Positions 32,918 through 43,649 of a stretch of DNA of 64,000 bases are shown here, piece by piece (position 1 is the stretch's first letter; every line of letters begins with the position of its first letter). The stretch comes from Lysobacteraceae bacterium (GTDB taxonomy: Bacteria > Pseudomonadota > Gammaproteobacteria > Xanthomonadales > Xanthomonadaceae). Position numbers and translations under genes: made by a program. The notes under the pieces are model-generated. The model was not told the DNA's origin. It did no database searches and worked only from the letters and a program-made list of their open reading frames with translations. The stretch lies in assembly GCA_016789405.1 (NCBI GenBank), contig JAEUPQ010000013.1:25674-89673 (forward strand), written 5' to 3'.

Positions 32918-35900
32918 TCATCGTGTGAGCTCTCGCAGCGCGGCCACGACGTCGGCGAGGTGCTGCGCACCGAACAGGCTGTGGTGCGTGCCCGCGACGG
33001 TGCGTGTCGCCACCGTGCCACGCGTACGCGTGGACCAGCCCCAATCGTCCATGGCCTCGTGCGGGTGCGCCGCGTACTCGCTGACATGTCCATCGCGCGC
33101 ACGGATCAGCGCGACATCGGCAGCCACGACGCCCGGCGCGTAGCTGCGGCACGCATTCACGACCTGCGCGAACACCGGGTAGACATGGTGGAGTTCCGCG
33201 GCGAGCAGGTCGGCGCCGGCGGTGTCCTCACGGAACCACGCCTGCATCGTCGCGTCGTCGACAGGGCCCGGTGGCGGGTCCGTCGGTGCGGGCGCATCGA
33301 GCACGATCAGCTGTGCCACCTGTTCTCCTGCGGCTTCGAGCTGTGCGGTCATCTCCAACGCGATCACGCCTCCCGACGACCACCCGAGGATGGTGTATGG
33401 GCCTGGCGCAGCGCCACGCACGGCAGCGACATATCCCTTCGCCAGCGCCTCCAGGGTGTCGGGCAGCGGTTCGCTCGCGGCGAGTCCGAAGCAGGTGCGG
33501 TCGAGCTCGCGCGCGAGCTCGCGATAGGCCGCAACCGATCCGCCGGCCGGATGCACCATGAACAATGCGGGCCCGGTTCCAGCGTGCAGCGGCACCAGGA
33601 CGTTGGAAAGCCGCTGCCCCGTCATCAGGCTTGCCAGGCGCGAAACGGTGCGCGACTCGAGCAGTCCGCCGAGGGACACGTCGAGCTTCGTTCTCGTGCG
33701 CAGCGCAGCGATCGTGCGCAACGCGGTGAACGAGTGTCCCCCGAGGTTGAAGAAATCGTCTTCGACGCCGATGGTGTCGACACCGAGCACGTCCTTCCAG
33801 ACGGCGACGATCGTGCGTTCCAGTTCGGTGCGCGGCGCGACATGTTCCGGGCGGGCATCGGCGGTCGCTTCGGCGAGTGCGAGCAGGGCGCTGCGGTCCA
33901 GTTTACCGTTGGACGTGACGGGCAGGCTGGGGATGACCGTGATCCTCGCCGGAATCATGTAGCTCGGCAGCTGGTCCGCCAGGCCCGTGCGGATGGATTC
34001 GCCATCACCGATGTTCGAACCTGCATGGAGAACGATGAATGCATGGAGCTGCTTCTGCCTGGCTTCGCCTGCGACGAGGACGACGGCGTCCTTGACGCGT
34101 GGATCGGCAGCCAGCACGTGCTCGACCTCGCCGGGTTCCACGCGATGCCCCTGGATCTTGCATTGCGCGTCGATCCGCCCGAGCAGCTCGATGTTGCCGT
34201 CGGGCAGCAGGCGGCCGAGATCGCCGGTGCGGTAGATGCGTTCGCCCGTGACCGGGTGGCTCACGAATGCCGAGGCCGTCTTTTCGGGATCGCCCCAATA
34301 GCCTTGCGCCAGGCCGATGCCGCCGATGTGCAGCTGCCCCGTCGTCCACAGCGGTGTCTCGTTGCCCTGCTCGTCGAGCACGTACCACGGCTGGTTCGCC
34401 ATCGGTCGTCCGTAGGGGATGCTGCGCCACCGTGGATCGACGACATCGATGGGATGCCAGATCGACCAGATGGACGCCTCCGTCGCACCGCCGAGGCTGA
34501 TCACCTTCGCATTCGGCGCGATCGCCTTGATGTCGTCGGGCAGCGACAGCGGGATCCAGTCGCCGGACAGCATCACGATGCGCAGCGCGGGCAGGCGGAC
34601 GTTTTCGGCACGCGCGACATCGACCAGGAGCTGCATCAGGGGCGGCGCCGAATTCCAGACCGTGACCTGCCGCTCGATCATCGCGGCCAGCCAGGCATGC
34701 GGAGTGTGGTCGGCCGGATCGGGCAGCACGAGCGTCGCGCCGGCCATCGCCGCGCCGAAGATGTCGTAGACCGACAGGTCGAACGACAGCGACGACACGC
34801 CGAACAGCACATCCTCCGCGACGATGCCGAACGCGTTGTTGACGTCGAGAATCGTGTTGATCGGTCCGCGGTGGTCGAGTGCGACGCCCTTGGGCTGCCC
34901 GGTCGAGCCGGACGTGTAGATGACGTAGGCGAGCGCGGACGGGTCGAGGTCGATCGGCAGATCCACATGGATGGCGGCTGATGTGTCGTCACTGACCCGG
35001 AGGACGGGCACGCTCGCATGCGCGATCGTGTCGGCCGCGACGATGGCGGCCGCTCCGACGTCGTTGACCAGCTGATCGATCCGTCGCTGTGGAGATGCCG
35101 GATCGATCGGCACGTAGGCCGCGCCTGCGAGCAGCGTGGCGTAGACGGCGATGATCTGCGGGGCGCCCTTGGCCAGCACGACCGCGACGCGATCCCCGGC
35201 TTGGACGCCGCGAGTACGCAGCAGCTTCGCCAGTGACTCGGCGGCTGCAGCGAGTTCGCCGTAGGTCAGCACGTGGTCGCCGCACACCACGGCCGGATGG
35301 CCGGGGGCGACGGATGCGGTGGCTTTCAGGCCGTCCGACAGACGGCCATCGAGCAGCGACTGTGTCGGGCAGAGGCGGGTCGGTGGCTCCGTACGGCCGA
35401 TCGGCACGAGCATCGTCGTCGTGGTCCACGCTTCCGGATTGTCAGCCAGGGTTCGTATCAACGCTTCATGCGCACGGCACAAGGCATCGATGAAGCCTGC
35501 CGGGAACGCCGCTTCCACGACGTCCCAGATGATTTCGACGCGATCTCCGCGAAGCGCGAAGAACTGGTGGTCGAGCAGCACCTGCGGCGTCGCGAGCTTG
35601 CTGTAGCCGAACTCCTCCTGCGGTCCGCCGGCCAGCCCCGACGAGACGACGAAGGGACACGCAGCGCTGCCTTGCGAGCGGTGGCGCGCATTCAAGGCTT
35701 CGAGCACATCGACGCCCGACCAATCGGTGCGTCCGAGATCGGCGATGATCGTCGACTGCAGTCGGCGGGCCCTCTCCCGCAGGGACGCCGTTCCCCGCCA
35801 GTCGAATTCCAGCGGATAGATCGCACCCAGGTTGCCCAGTACGGATTCGGCGCCCGGGATCCGCCGCAGCGCGCGACGCGACATCATCTGGTTGAGGATG

Positions 35901-36769
35901 AAATGGCGCGAGCCGCTGAAACGGGCGACGATCTCACCGTACACCGTGAGCAGTGCCGTCACCGGGCTGATGTCGTGCAGGCCGACGCCTGCGGTGAAGG
36001 CGCTCCATGTCGTGGCGTCCAGAACGAGGCGTCGCCGGTTCAATCCGGGGTTGCCGTGCAGGCGCGAGATCGGCAGGTCCGGAGGCGCGGGCAGCGTCGC
36101 GATGCGATCGGTCCAGTAGGCGCGTGCCCGATCCGCGGCGTCGTGCCGCTGCGCCAATGCGACCGAGACCTCCTGGATTCCCATCCGGTCTGCGGGCAAC
36201 TCGATATCGGGCGTCGCGTAGTGCTGCTCGATCTCCGAGAGCAGGCGAAGTCCCGAATACTGATCGAGGAACAGGTTGCTGAAGTTGACGTGCAGTCGGG
36301 TGTCGCCGTCGCCATATCGCGTCACCTGGAAGTCGAGCCATGGCCAGCGATCCATCGGGAGCGGCTGGTTCGACATCCGGTGCCGGATCTGCATGAGTGC
36401 GTGGGCGGTTCCCAGCTCGGAGAGCCCTCGCAGGTCCCACACCTGCACCTGAAGTGGTCCTGCCTCTTCGACCTGCCGCAGCCGCAGGTCGGGCGTCACC
36501 GCGACGATGCTGCGTCGATGGCGTTCGAGCACGCGGGTGATTGCGGACGCAAAGCGATCGATGTCGAGTCCGGGACGCTCCACTTCGAAGTAGAGGTGCG
36601 GATGCAGCGCGTATTCCATGCCGTCGGACGCGCTGACGACAAGCAGGCGCTGCATGTCCGTCAGGGGGAAATCGGCATCAGCGGGCCGGGTCTCCGGCGC
36701 TGCAGTGGTGGCCACGTCTTCCGAAGGCGCACACGTCCGTGCGACGACACAGCTTTCCTTGCTTTCCAT
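32918..36769 (-). CDS. single-module NRPS: heterocyclization–adenylation(Cys)–carrier–thioesterase
   Basis: Nonribosomal peptide synthetase of 1283 residues; ATG 36769 has AGGA 8 bases upstream. Domains: Cy-type condensation (about 33–455), A (about 490–930), PCP (Ser1013 in NLGGHSFTALR) and type I TE (Ser1131 in GWSSG; acid in LIVLDAPAP; His in AGTHHSLFG). The first domain is a heterocyclization domain (FPLTDMQ start; VQVWDLRG; PMDRWPWLDFQVTR; TPQVLLDHQ), but its DxxxxD motif reads S164-NLFL-D169. The later cyclodehydration residues are Ser376 (Thr in Cy domains) and Asp400. The A-domain ten-residue code reads DLYNMSLIWK by my alignment, one change from the cysteine code DLYNLSLIWK. Predicted step: acyl–Cys condensation and thiazoline formation, then release by TE. 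Confidence 0.93.
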   Translation of the reverse strand: MESKESCVVARTCAPSEDVATTAAPETRPADADFPLTDMQRLLVVSASDGMEYALHPHLYFEVERPGLDIDRFASAITRVLERHRRSIVAVTPDLRLRQVEEAGPLQVQVWDLRGLSELGTAHALMQIRHRMSNQPLPMDRWPWLDFQVTRYGDGDTRLHVNFSNLFLDQYSGLRLLSEIEQHYATPDIELPADRMGIQEVSVALAQRHDAADRARAYWTDRIATLPAPPDLPISRLHGNPGLNRRRLVLDATTWSAFTAGVGLHDISPVTALLTVYGEIVARFSGSRHFILNQMMSRRALRRIPGAESVLGNLGAIYPLEFDWRGTASLRERARRLQSTIIADLGRTDWSGVDVLEALNARHRSQGSAACPFVVSSGLAGGPQEEFGYSKLATPQVLLDHQFFALRGDRVEIIWDVVEAAFPAGFIDALCRAHEALIRTLADNPEAWTTTTMLVPIGRTEPPTRLCPTQSLLDGRLSDGLKATASVAPGHPAVVCGDHVLTYGELAAAAESLAKLLRTRGVQAGDRVAVVLAKGAPQIIAVYATLLAGAAYVPIDPASPQRRIDQLVNDVGAAAIVAADTIAHASVPVLRVSDDTSAAIHVDLPIDLDPSALAYVIYTSGSTGQPKGVALDHRGPINTILDVNNAFGIVAEDVLFGVSSLSFDLSVYDIFGAAMAGATLVLPDPADHTPHAWLAAMIERQVTVWNSAPPLMQLLVDVARAENVRLPALRIVMLSGDWIPLSLPDDIKAIAPNAKVISLGGATEASIWSIWHPIDVVDPRWRSIPYGRPMANQPWYVLDEQGNETPLWTTGQLHIGGIGLAQGYWGDPEKTASAFVSHPVTGERIYRTGDLGRLLPDGNIELLGRIDAQCKIQGHRVEPGEVEHVLAADPRVKDAVVLVAGEARQKQLHAFIVLHAGSNIGDGESIRTGLADQLPSYMIPARITVIPSLPVTSNGKLDRSALLALAEATADARPEHVAPRTELERTIVAVWKDVLGVDTIGVEDDFFNLGGHSFTALRTIAALRTRTKLDVSLGGLLESRTVSRLASLMTGQRLSNVLVPLHAGTGPALFMVHPAGGSVAAYRELARELDRTCFGLAASEPLPDTLEALAKGYVAAVRGAAPGPYTILGWSSGGVIALEMTAQLEAAGEQVAQLIVLDAPAPTDPPPGPVDDATMQAWFREDTAGADLLAAELHHVYPVFAQVVNACRSYAPGVVAADVALIRARDGHVSEYAAHPHEAMDDWGWSTRTRGTVATRTVAGTHHSLFGAQHLADVVAALRELTR

Positions 36770-36925
36770 CTGTCGATCCTTTGACCAGAAACAATACCGC
36801 TCCGTATGGGGAATCCTACCAGTTTGCGGGGTATTTGAAAAAAGCCTCTGCTTGACCGGCTGAACGCCGGCGCAGGGTGGAATGGGACAGGTCGGCGGCG
36901 CCCGGGTGCAGGGCGACGGAGCGCA

Positions 36926-37831
36926 TCACGCGGGTGTCTGCGCGTCGTCGCCAAGGAAAAACGCGGTGGCCGCAGCGAAGACCCGTCCGGGATCTTCCAG
37001 TTGCGGAAAATGACCGACGTCGTCCAGCAGGACGACATCCGCGTGCGGAACGAGCTCCCGATAGCGCTCGGACATGTGCAGTCCGCTCACGGGGTCGACT
37101 GCACCGCAGATCAGGCGCAGGGGCGTCTGGGTCGTCTGCAGCGCGCCGACCCAGCGTGCACGTTCGCATCGGCGTTCGGCCATGTAACCGAGCAGGGACG
37201 GCACCGCATGAATGCCCTCATCGTGTTGCAGCAACGCCCAGTATTCGTCGATCGCCGTTTCGTCGAGCGGTCGTGTCGGCGAGAACAAGGCATTGAGATT
37301 TCGTGCGAAACCGCGGCGGCTCATCAGCCCGACCAGCCAGGGCCCCAGGGGCGAGGCGAGCAGTCGCTGGATGGGGCGCGAACGATGGGTTTCGGGGAAC
37401 AGTCCGCCATTGAGCAGGCACAGGCGAAGGATGCGCAGCGCGGCATGCGCGGGATCGCGGTTGCTCCGGGCCAGCAGCTCCTGCGCGACCGTATCGCCAT
37501 AGTCGTGAGCGAGCACGAACGCGTCGTGCCAGCCGTAGTGGTGCGAAACCGCTTCGGCAAGATCCGCCTGCTCGGCCACGCGGTAGCGATGGCCGCGCGG
37601 TTTGGCGGAAAGGCCGAGGCCAAGCAGATCGAAGGCAAGCACATCGAAGCGCGAAACCAGCATCGGCCACATCGGCGCCCAGTCGAAGCTGGCGGTCGGG
37701 AAACCATGGATCAGCAGGAGTCGAGGACCGGTTCCGCCGCGACGGCAATGGATGCGATGGCCGCGGATGCGGATGAATTCGCCGGCATCCCGCCAGGCGC
37801 ACAGTGCGGGAAAGTCATCGATCGCAGTCAT
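36926..37831 (-). CDS. alpha/beta hydrolase with Asp nucleophile (epoxide-hydrolase/dehalogenase-like)
   Basis: A 301-residue alpha/beta hydrolase. The oxyanion region is LLLIHGFPTASFDW (HGFP). The nucleophile elbow is VLAHDYGDTVAQELL: HDYG puts Asp where lipases have Ser, as in epoxide hydrolases, haloalkane dehalogenases and fluoroacetate dehalogenases. The general acid region is ICGAVDPVSG and the His is in LLDDVGHFPQLE. The gene is 156 bp upstream of the NRPS on the same strand and separated from comM by a hairpin, so it may be the first gene of the biosynthetic operon or an independent unit. Confidence 0.85.
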   Translation of the reverse strand: MTAIDDFPALCAWRDAGEFIRIRGHRIHCRRGGTGPRLLLIHGFPTASFDWAPMWPMLVSRFDVLAFDLLGLGLSAKPRGHRYRVAEQADLAEAVSHHYGWHDAFVLAHDYGDTVAQELLARSNRDPAHAALRILRLCLLNGGLFPETHRSRPIQRLLASPLGPWLVGLMSRRGFARNLNALFSPTRPLDETAIDEYWALLQHDEGIHAVPSLLGYMAERRCERARWVGALQTTQTPLRLICGAVDPVSGLHMSERYRELVPHADVVLLDDVGHFPQLEDPGRVFAAATAFFLGDDAQTPA

Positions 37832-37917
37832 GGCCGAGCATCCGAAAAGTCGCTGCGCGCCGGTAACGTGTCTTCACTCTCGATCCTTGAGGCGATGGTG
37901 CCGTCCGTAGTGTAGAG

Positions 37918-37932
37918 GCAGCGTGAGCGTGC

Positions 37933-37941
<9 letters not shown>
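37918..37941 (-). terminator. 11-bp hairpin at the 3' end of comM
   Basis: The arms GCAGCGTGAGC and GCTCACGCTGC pair perfectly with a 2-base spacer (GT). It overlaps the comM stop codon. No T-tract follows on the minus strand, so it may be a weak or rho-assisted terminator separating comM from the hydrolase gene. Confidence 0.5.
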
Positions 37942-40259
<2,318 letters not shown>

Positions 40260-40266
40260 CTGCGGG

Positions 40267-40848
40267 TCAGGGTGCGGGCGTGTCGCGGACGGTTTCGCCC
40301 TTCATGTAGGTGGTGGTCTGCGTGCGGCCTTCGGTGGTGTGCGTGATCACGGCGGTGGTCATCTTCTCGCGATCGAGTTCCACCTGCAGCGAGGTGACTT
40401 TGCCGCCTGCGCCCTGGAAGCGGCCATAGAGGCTGTCGAAGACTTCGAGGTTGCGGGTCGAGACCATGTCGTATCCCGGGGTGCCCTTGGCGCCGTTCGG
40501 CAGCTTGGATGAGCCGATCCTGCCGAGGTCGATGGTCTTGCCCTCGAGGAGAACGGCACCGCCATCTTCCTTGCTCTTGGCGAAGCAGTAGCGGTAGGTG
40601 ATCGTCACTGGTGTGGTCTTCGGCTCGCCGATCCAGCGGAACGGGCCGTCGTAGCTGTGCGTGAAGCCCTGGTCCCCGAATTTGACGTAGCGCATGCGCG
40701 TTGGACCGCTGTGCTGCTCGGTGAAAGTTGCTTTCCAGCATTCGGCGAAGGCGGGGGCTCCTGCACTGCCTGATGGCGACTGCGCGGCGATCGGCAGCGA
40801 TGAAAACAGCAACAGGCTCGTGGCGCTGAAAAGGACGTGTCGCAGCAT
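40267..40848 (-). CDS. secreted protein of unknown function
   Basis: A 193-residue exported protein convergent with the PII gene (7 bp between stops). The signal peptide MLRHVLFSATSLLLFSSLPI ends at AAQ/SPSG. The mature part has a Cys in AECWKATF and one in ITYRYCFAKS and is otherwise mixed beta-like: RMRYVKFGDQGFTHSYDG, FDSLYGRFQGAGGKVTSLQV, ending TTTYMKGETVRDTPAP. No known domain or catalytic motif is recognised. Confidence 0.75.
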   Translation of the reverse strand: MLRHVLFSATSLLLFSSLPIAAQSPSGSAGAPAFAECWKATFTEQHSGPTRMRYVKFGDQGFTHSYDGPFRWIGEPKTTPVTITYRYCFAKSKEDGGAVLLEGKTIDLGRIGSSKLPNGAKGTPGYDMVSTRNLEVFDSLYGRFQGAGGKVTSLQVELDREKMTTAVITHTTEGRTQTTTYMKGETVRDTPAP

Positions 40849-41026
40849 CTGAAGTTCCCGGCGGATCGCGAACGCGAATCGTAACGTGGCCGGCGACGGT
40901 TTTTGCAGTGCGGCCGCACCAGATTGGCGGTATTGCGATGATCGATGCGCTTCGGGGTCTCATCGGTTGGTGAGGCCGGAGCGGCCCGGGGCTGCTCCGG
41001 CCTTGTTTCGAGGCTGCGACGGGAGA

Positions 41027-41491
41027 TCAGCGGCCGTCGCCATCCGCATCGCCGGGCACGCGACGCTCGATGTAGTGCCAGCCGTCACGGACGGCGTCGC
41101 GGGCTTCGCCCCACGCCAGGCGCGAGTTGGCCCTGGTCTTGTCCCAGCCGCGCTCCAGGTCGCTTTCGATGTCCTCGAACTTGCGGCCGGCGTGCGAGCG
41201 GTAGCCGTCGTAACCGTACTGGTAGGCCGGCGAATAGTCGTTCCAGTCGCGATCGCTGCGGTAGTAGGGCGCAGTGCGATAGTTTTCGCGGAAGTGGTCG
41301 TTGTACTCGGTCGGATTCACGGCTTCGGCGACCGTGCCGCCGACCTTGGCGCCCGCGATGGCGCCCACGGCTGCACCGACGAGCGAACCTGCGGGGCCCG
41401 CGGCCGAACCGATGGCGGCGCCGGTGATCGCGCCTGCTGCAGCGCCAGTACCTTCGCCGATGCTGTGATCCTTCTTGATGTCGTTGCTCAT
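41027..41491 (-). CDS. glycine-zipper protein
   Basis: A 154-residue protein. GGAG lies 7 bases before ATG 41491. Residues 14–55 form a glycine-zipper membrane segment (GTGAAAGAITGAAIGSAAGP; GSLVGAAVGAIAGAKVGG). The C-terminal part is aromatic and acidic (ENYRTAPYYRSDRDWNDYSP; YQYGYDGYRSHAGRKFEDIE), ending with WDKTRANSRLAWGEARDAV. This matches the YMGG/glycine-zipper proteins often induced by stress. No signal peptide; membrane association is through the zipper. Function is unknown. Confidence 0.8.
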   Translation of the reverse strand: MSNDIKKDHSIGEGTGAAAGAITGAAIGSAAGPAGSLVGAAVGAIAGAKVGGTVAEAVNPTEYNDHFRENYRTAPYYRSDRDWNDYSPAYQYGYDGYRSHAGRKFEDIESDLERGWDKTRANSRLAWGEARDAVRDGWHYIERRVPGDADGDGR

Positions 41492-41660
41492 GGGATAGCT
41501 CCTCGTGGGGGATGGGTGTCGGTGTTCGCTGATGCGAATCGAGCCGGCGGAGGGACTATCGATGGCGAGGGTGCGTTTGTCGTTAGGATTTCCGAAGTCG
41601 ACGCAACGCGCTTGGACGCGATTCATCTGCAGGCGTTTTCGCCTTGTTTTCAAGCATTTT

Positions 41661-42530
41661 TCATTGCGTCTCGCACGGGCGTCGTGCAGCGCGCAATGTG
41701 ACTGCGGGCGATGCATCCGCGTGCGGCACTGGATTGCGCGAATCGCCCTGTGTCGATGTCGGTGATGCTGTGATGCGTGGCATGGCGCGACGGTCCCGCA
41801 GCGCATAGGCCACGGACCAGCAGATCGCGATCGTCCACAGATCGTGAGACAGGAAGTGCGCACCGCGCAGTTGCTGCGTGATGCCGTACAGCGCGCCGAG
41901 ACCGATGCCCGCGCCGAGACCGTATCGGCGCCAGGCGGGACGCACGGCCAGGAGGAAGAAATACAGGGCGAGCCAGGCGTAGCCGCCGCTGGCGTGGCCG
42001 GCAGGAAAACAGCGGCCTTGCGGCAGGCCGTGCGGTCGCCACTCGAGCAGGGAGAGGTTCGGGCGCACGCCGCCGAGTCCCTGGATATCCCACGGGCAGT
42101 CCATGTTCGACCAGGACTTGATCCAGGACACCAGGAGGGTGGAGAGCAGGACGGACAGCAGCAGACGGGCCATGGGACGCGCGAGCGCCGGGTTGCGTCG
42201 GCGGATGGAGAGCCATGCGGCGAGCGTTCCCGTCCATGCGGCGATGCTGAGCAAGTGTCCGCCGCGATGGACCAGTGTTTCGGTGACCAGGGTGTCGCGC
42301 AGGAACCAGCGATAGCCTTCCCAGGCGAACAGGGCATGCGAGAGATGCCAGTCGATGTCCAGCGCGGCGACCATCGACACCACGAGCAGCCATGTGAGCA
42401 ACGGCACCCAGAAATGGATCCAGGCGAACCAGCCGGCATCGTCGATCATGAATGGCGACCGCGCCGGCATCGGCAATGGCAGCGCGCCGCCTCGGACGCG
42501 CCGCGCGCAGCGGGGATGGTGGCGGATCAT
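41661..42530 (-). CDS. PAP2-family membrane phosphatase
   Basis: Membrane phosphatase of about 289 residues from ATG 42530 (start uncertain; later ATGs at 42470 and 42449 are also plausible). Several TM helices are visible (WVPLLTWLLVVSMVAALDID; GGHLLSIAAWTGTLAAWL; LLLSVLLSTLLVSWIKSWSN). The PAP2 motifs are KSWSNMDCPWD, CFPAGHASGGYAW (usually PSGH) and RGAHFLSHDLWT (usually SRxxxxxHxxxD). Such enzymes dephosphorylate lipid A, undecaprenyl-PP or phosphatidate. The C-terminal about 35 residues after ALRDRRAMP are low-complexity. Confidence 0.8.
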   Translation of the reverse strand: MIRHHPRCARRVRGGALPLPMPARSPFMIDDAGWFAWIHFWVPLLTWLLVVSMVAALDIDWHLSHALFAWEGYRWFLRDTLVTETLVHRGGHLLSIAAWTGTLAAWLSIRRRNPALARPMARLLLSVLLSTLLVSWIKSWSNMDCPWDIQGLGGVRPNLSLLEWRPHGLPQGRCFPAGHASGGYAWLALYFFLLAVRPAWRRYGLGAGIGLGALYGITQQLRGAHFLSHDLWTIAICWSVAYALRDRRAMPRITASPTSTQGDSRNPVPHADASPAVTLRAARRPCETQ

Positions 42531-42627
42531 CGATTCGGCCCGGAGGAGATGCGTCCTTGTAGCCCGCACGTCTTAAGGCAGCATGATGCGGATGTTCGAA
42601 TCGCGTTGTGCTCCGCCCGGAACGCGA

Positions 42628-42651
42628 ACGGGCCGCATCGCTGCGGCCCGT
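42628..42651 (-). terminator. 10-bp GC hairpin downstream of speE
   Basis: The arms ACGGGCCGCA and TGCGGCCCGT pair perfectly around a TCGC loop. It lies 25 bp past the speE stop, on the way to the PAP2 gene on the same strand. There is no T-tract, so it is a probable rather than certain terminator. Confidence 0.5.
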
Positions 42652-42676
42652 CCGGTCTGCTCGCCAAGCGGGGCGA

Positions 42677-43540
42677 TCAGTCGCCCAGCACGTCCGCCAC
42701 GAACGGCGGCGAAACCAGCACGCCGCGGTGCAGGTCGGGGGTGTAGTACTTCGTCTTGAACGTCTTCGCGCGCGCGTCTGCTTCGCGGAAGTCGAAGGGC
42801 ATGCCGTCGAAGCCGCCTGCCTTGCGGGCGAGGGTGACGCTCCACCAGCCGGTCGGATAGCACGGCTGCGGGAACGGCAGGGTCTTGAAGGTGGTGAAGC
42901 CGGCCTTGCCCATTTCGTCGCGCATCGCCTGGATCAGCGCCAGCTGCATCAGCGGCGACTCGGACTGCTGGATCAGGATGCCGTCGTCCTTCAGCACGCG
43001 GAAGCAGCTCGCGTAGAAGGCCTTGTTGAACAGGCCTTCGGCCGGGCCGACCGGGTCGGTGGAGTCGACGATGACGATGTCCAGGCTGCCCGGCGCGACG
43101 TTCTGCATGTAGGCGATGCCGTCGTCGAACAGCAGTTCGGCGCGCGGGTCGTCGTTCGAATCGCACAGTTCCGGGAACCATTTCTCGGCCATGCGCGTGA
43201 CCTGCTCGTCGATGTCGCACTGCACGGCCTTCTTCACGCCCGGGTGCTTCAGCACTTCGCGCAGCGTGCCGCAGTCGCCGCCACCGATGATGACCACGTT
43301 CTCGGGATTGGCATGGGTGAACAGCGCCGGGTGCGAGATCATCTCGTGGTACAGGAAGTTGTCGCGGGCGGTGAGCATCATCGCGCCGTCGATGAGCATG
43401 AGGTTGCCCCAGTCGGTGCTCTCGTAGATCTCGATCTTCTGGAACGGCGACTGCACCTCGTCGAGCTTGCGGGTGATGCGGTAGCCGATGGCCGAGCCGG
43501 TGGGCTCGAACTGCTCGAAATGCCAGGAAGTCTCGGTCAT
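42677..43540 (-). CDS. speE: spermidine synthase (polyamine aminopropyltransferase)
   Basis: Transfers aminopropyl from decarboxylated S-adenosylmethionine to putrescine to give spermidine. It has 287 residues from ATG 43540. Motifs: LMLIDGAMMLTARDNFLYHE, VVIIGGGDCGTLREVLKH (SAM-binding GGGDG-type, here GGGDC), LDIVIVDSTDPVGPAEGLF with catalytic Asp, and QQSESP. The C-terminal half keeps the family's PCYPTGWWSVTLA. It is divergent from the M48 protease; speA (arginine decarboxylase) lies 2 kb away, so the polyamine pathway genes are clustered loosely. A speD gene is not in the window. Confidence 0.97.
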   Translation of the reverse strand: MTETSWHFEQFEPTGSAIGYRITRKLDEVQSPFQKIEIYESTDWGNLMLIDGAMMLTARDNFLYHEMISHPALFTHANPENVVIIGGGDCGTLREVLKHPGVKKAVQCDIDEQVTRMAEKWFPELCDSNDDPRAELLFDDGIAYMQNVAPGSLDIVIVDSTDPVGPAEGLFNKAFYASCFRVLKDDGILIQQSESPLMQLALIQAMRDEMGKAGFTTFKTLPFPQPCYPTGWWSVTLARKAGGFDGMPFDFREADARAKTFKTKYYTPDLHRGVLVSPPFVADVLGD

Positions 43541-43649
43541 GGCGCGGGGCCCGGGAGGTTGGGAGGGGGCGGCATTGTACCTAAGCGGACTTGGCGCTTC
43601 CGTTACGATGCCGGGCTGAACGGCCTGCCATGGCCCACCGGAGACCCGA

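Noticed and set aside
32639..34981. 780-codon plus-strand open frame opposite the NRPS and monooxygenase
   Set aside because: It is the antisense shadow of the A-domain and TE; the real NRPS motifs run on the minus strand.
36855..36874. Short CCGGC/GCCGG hairpin before a T-run, as terminator of the hydrolase gene
   Set aside because: The stem is only 5 bp and the T-run is about 15 bases away, so it does not make a convincing intrinsic terminator.
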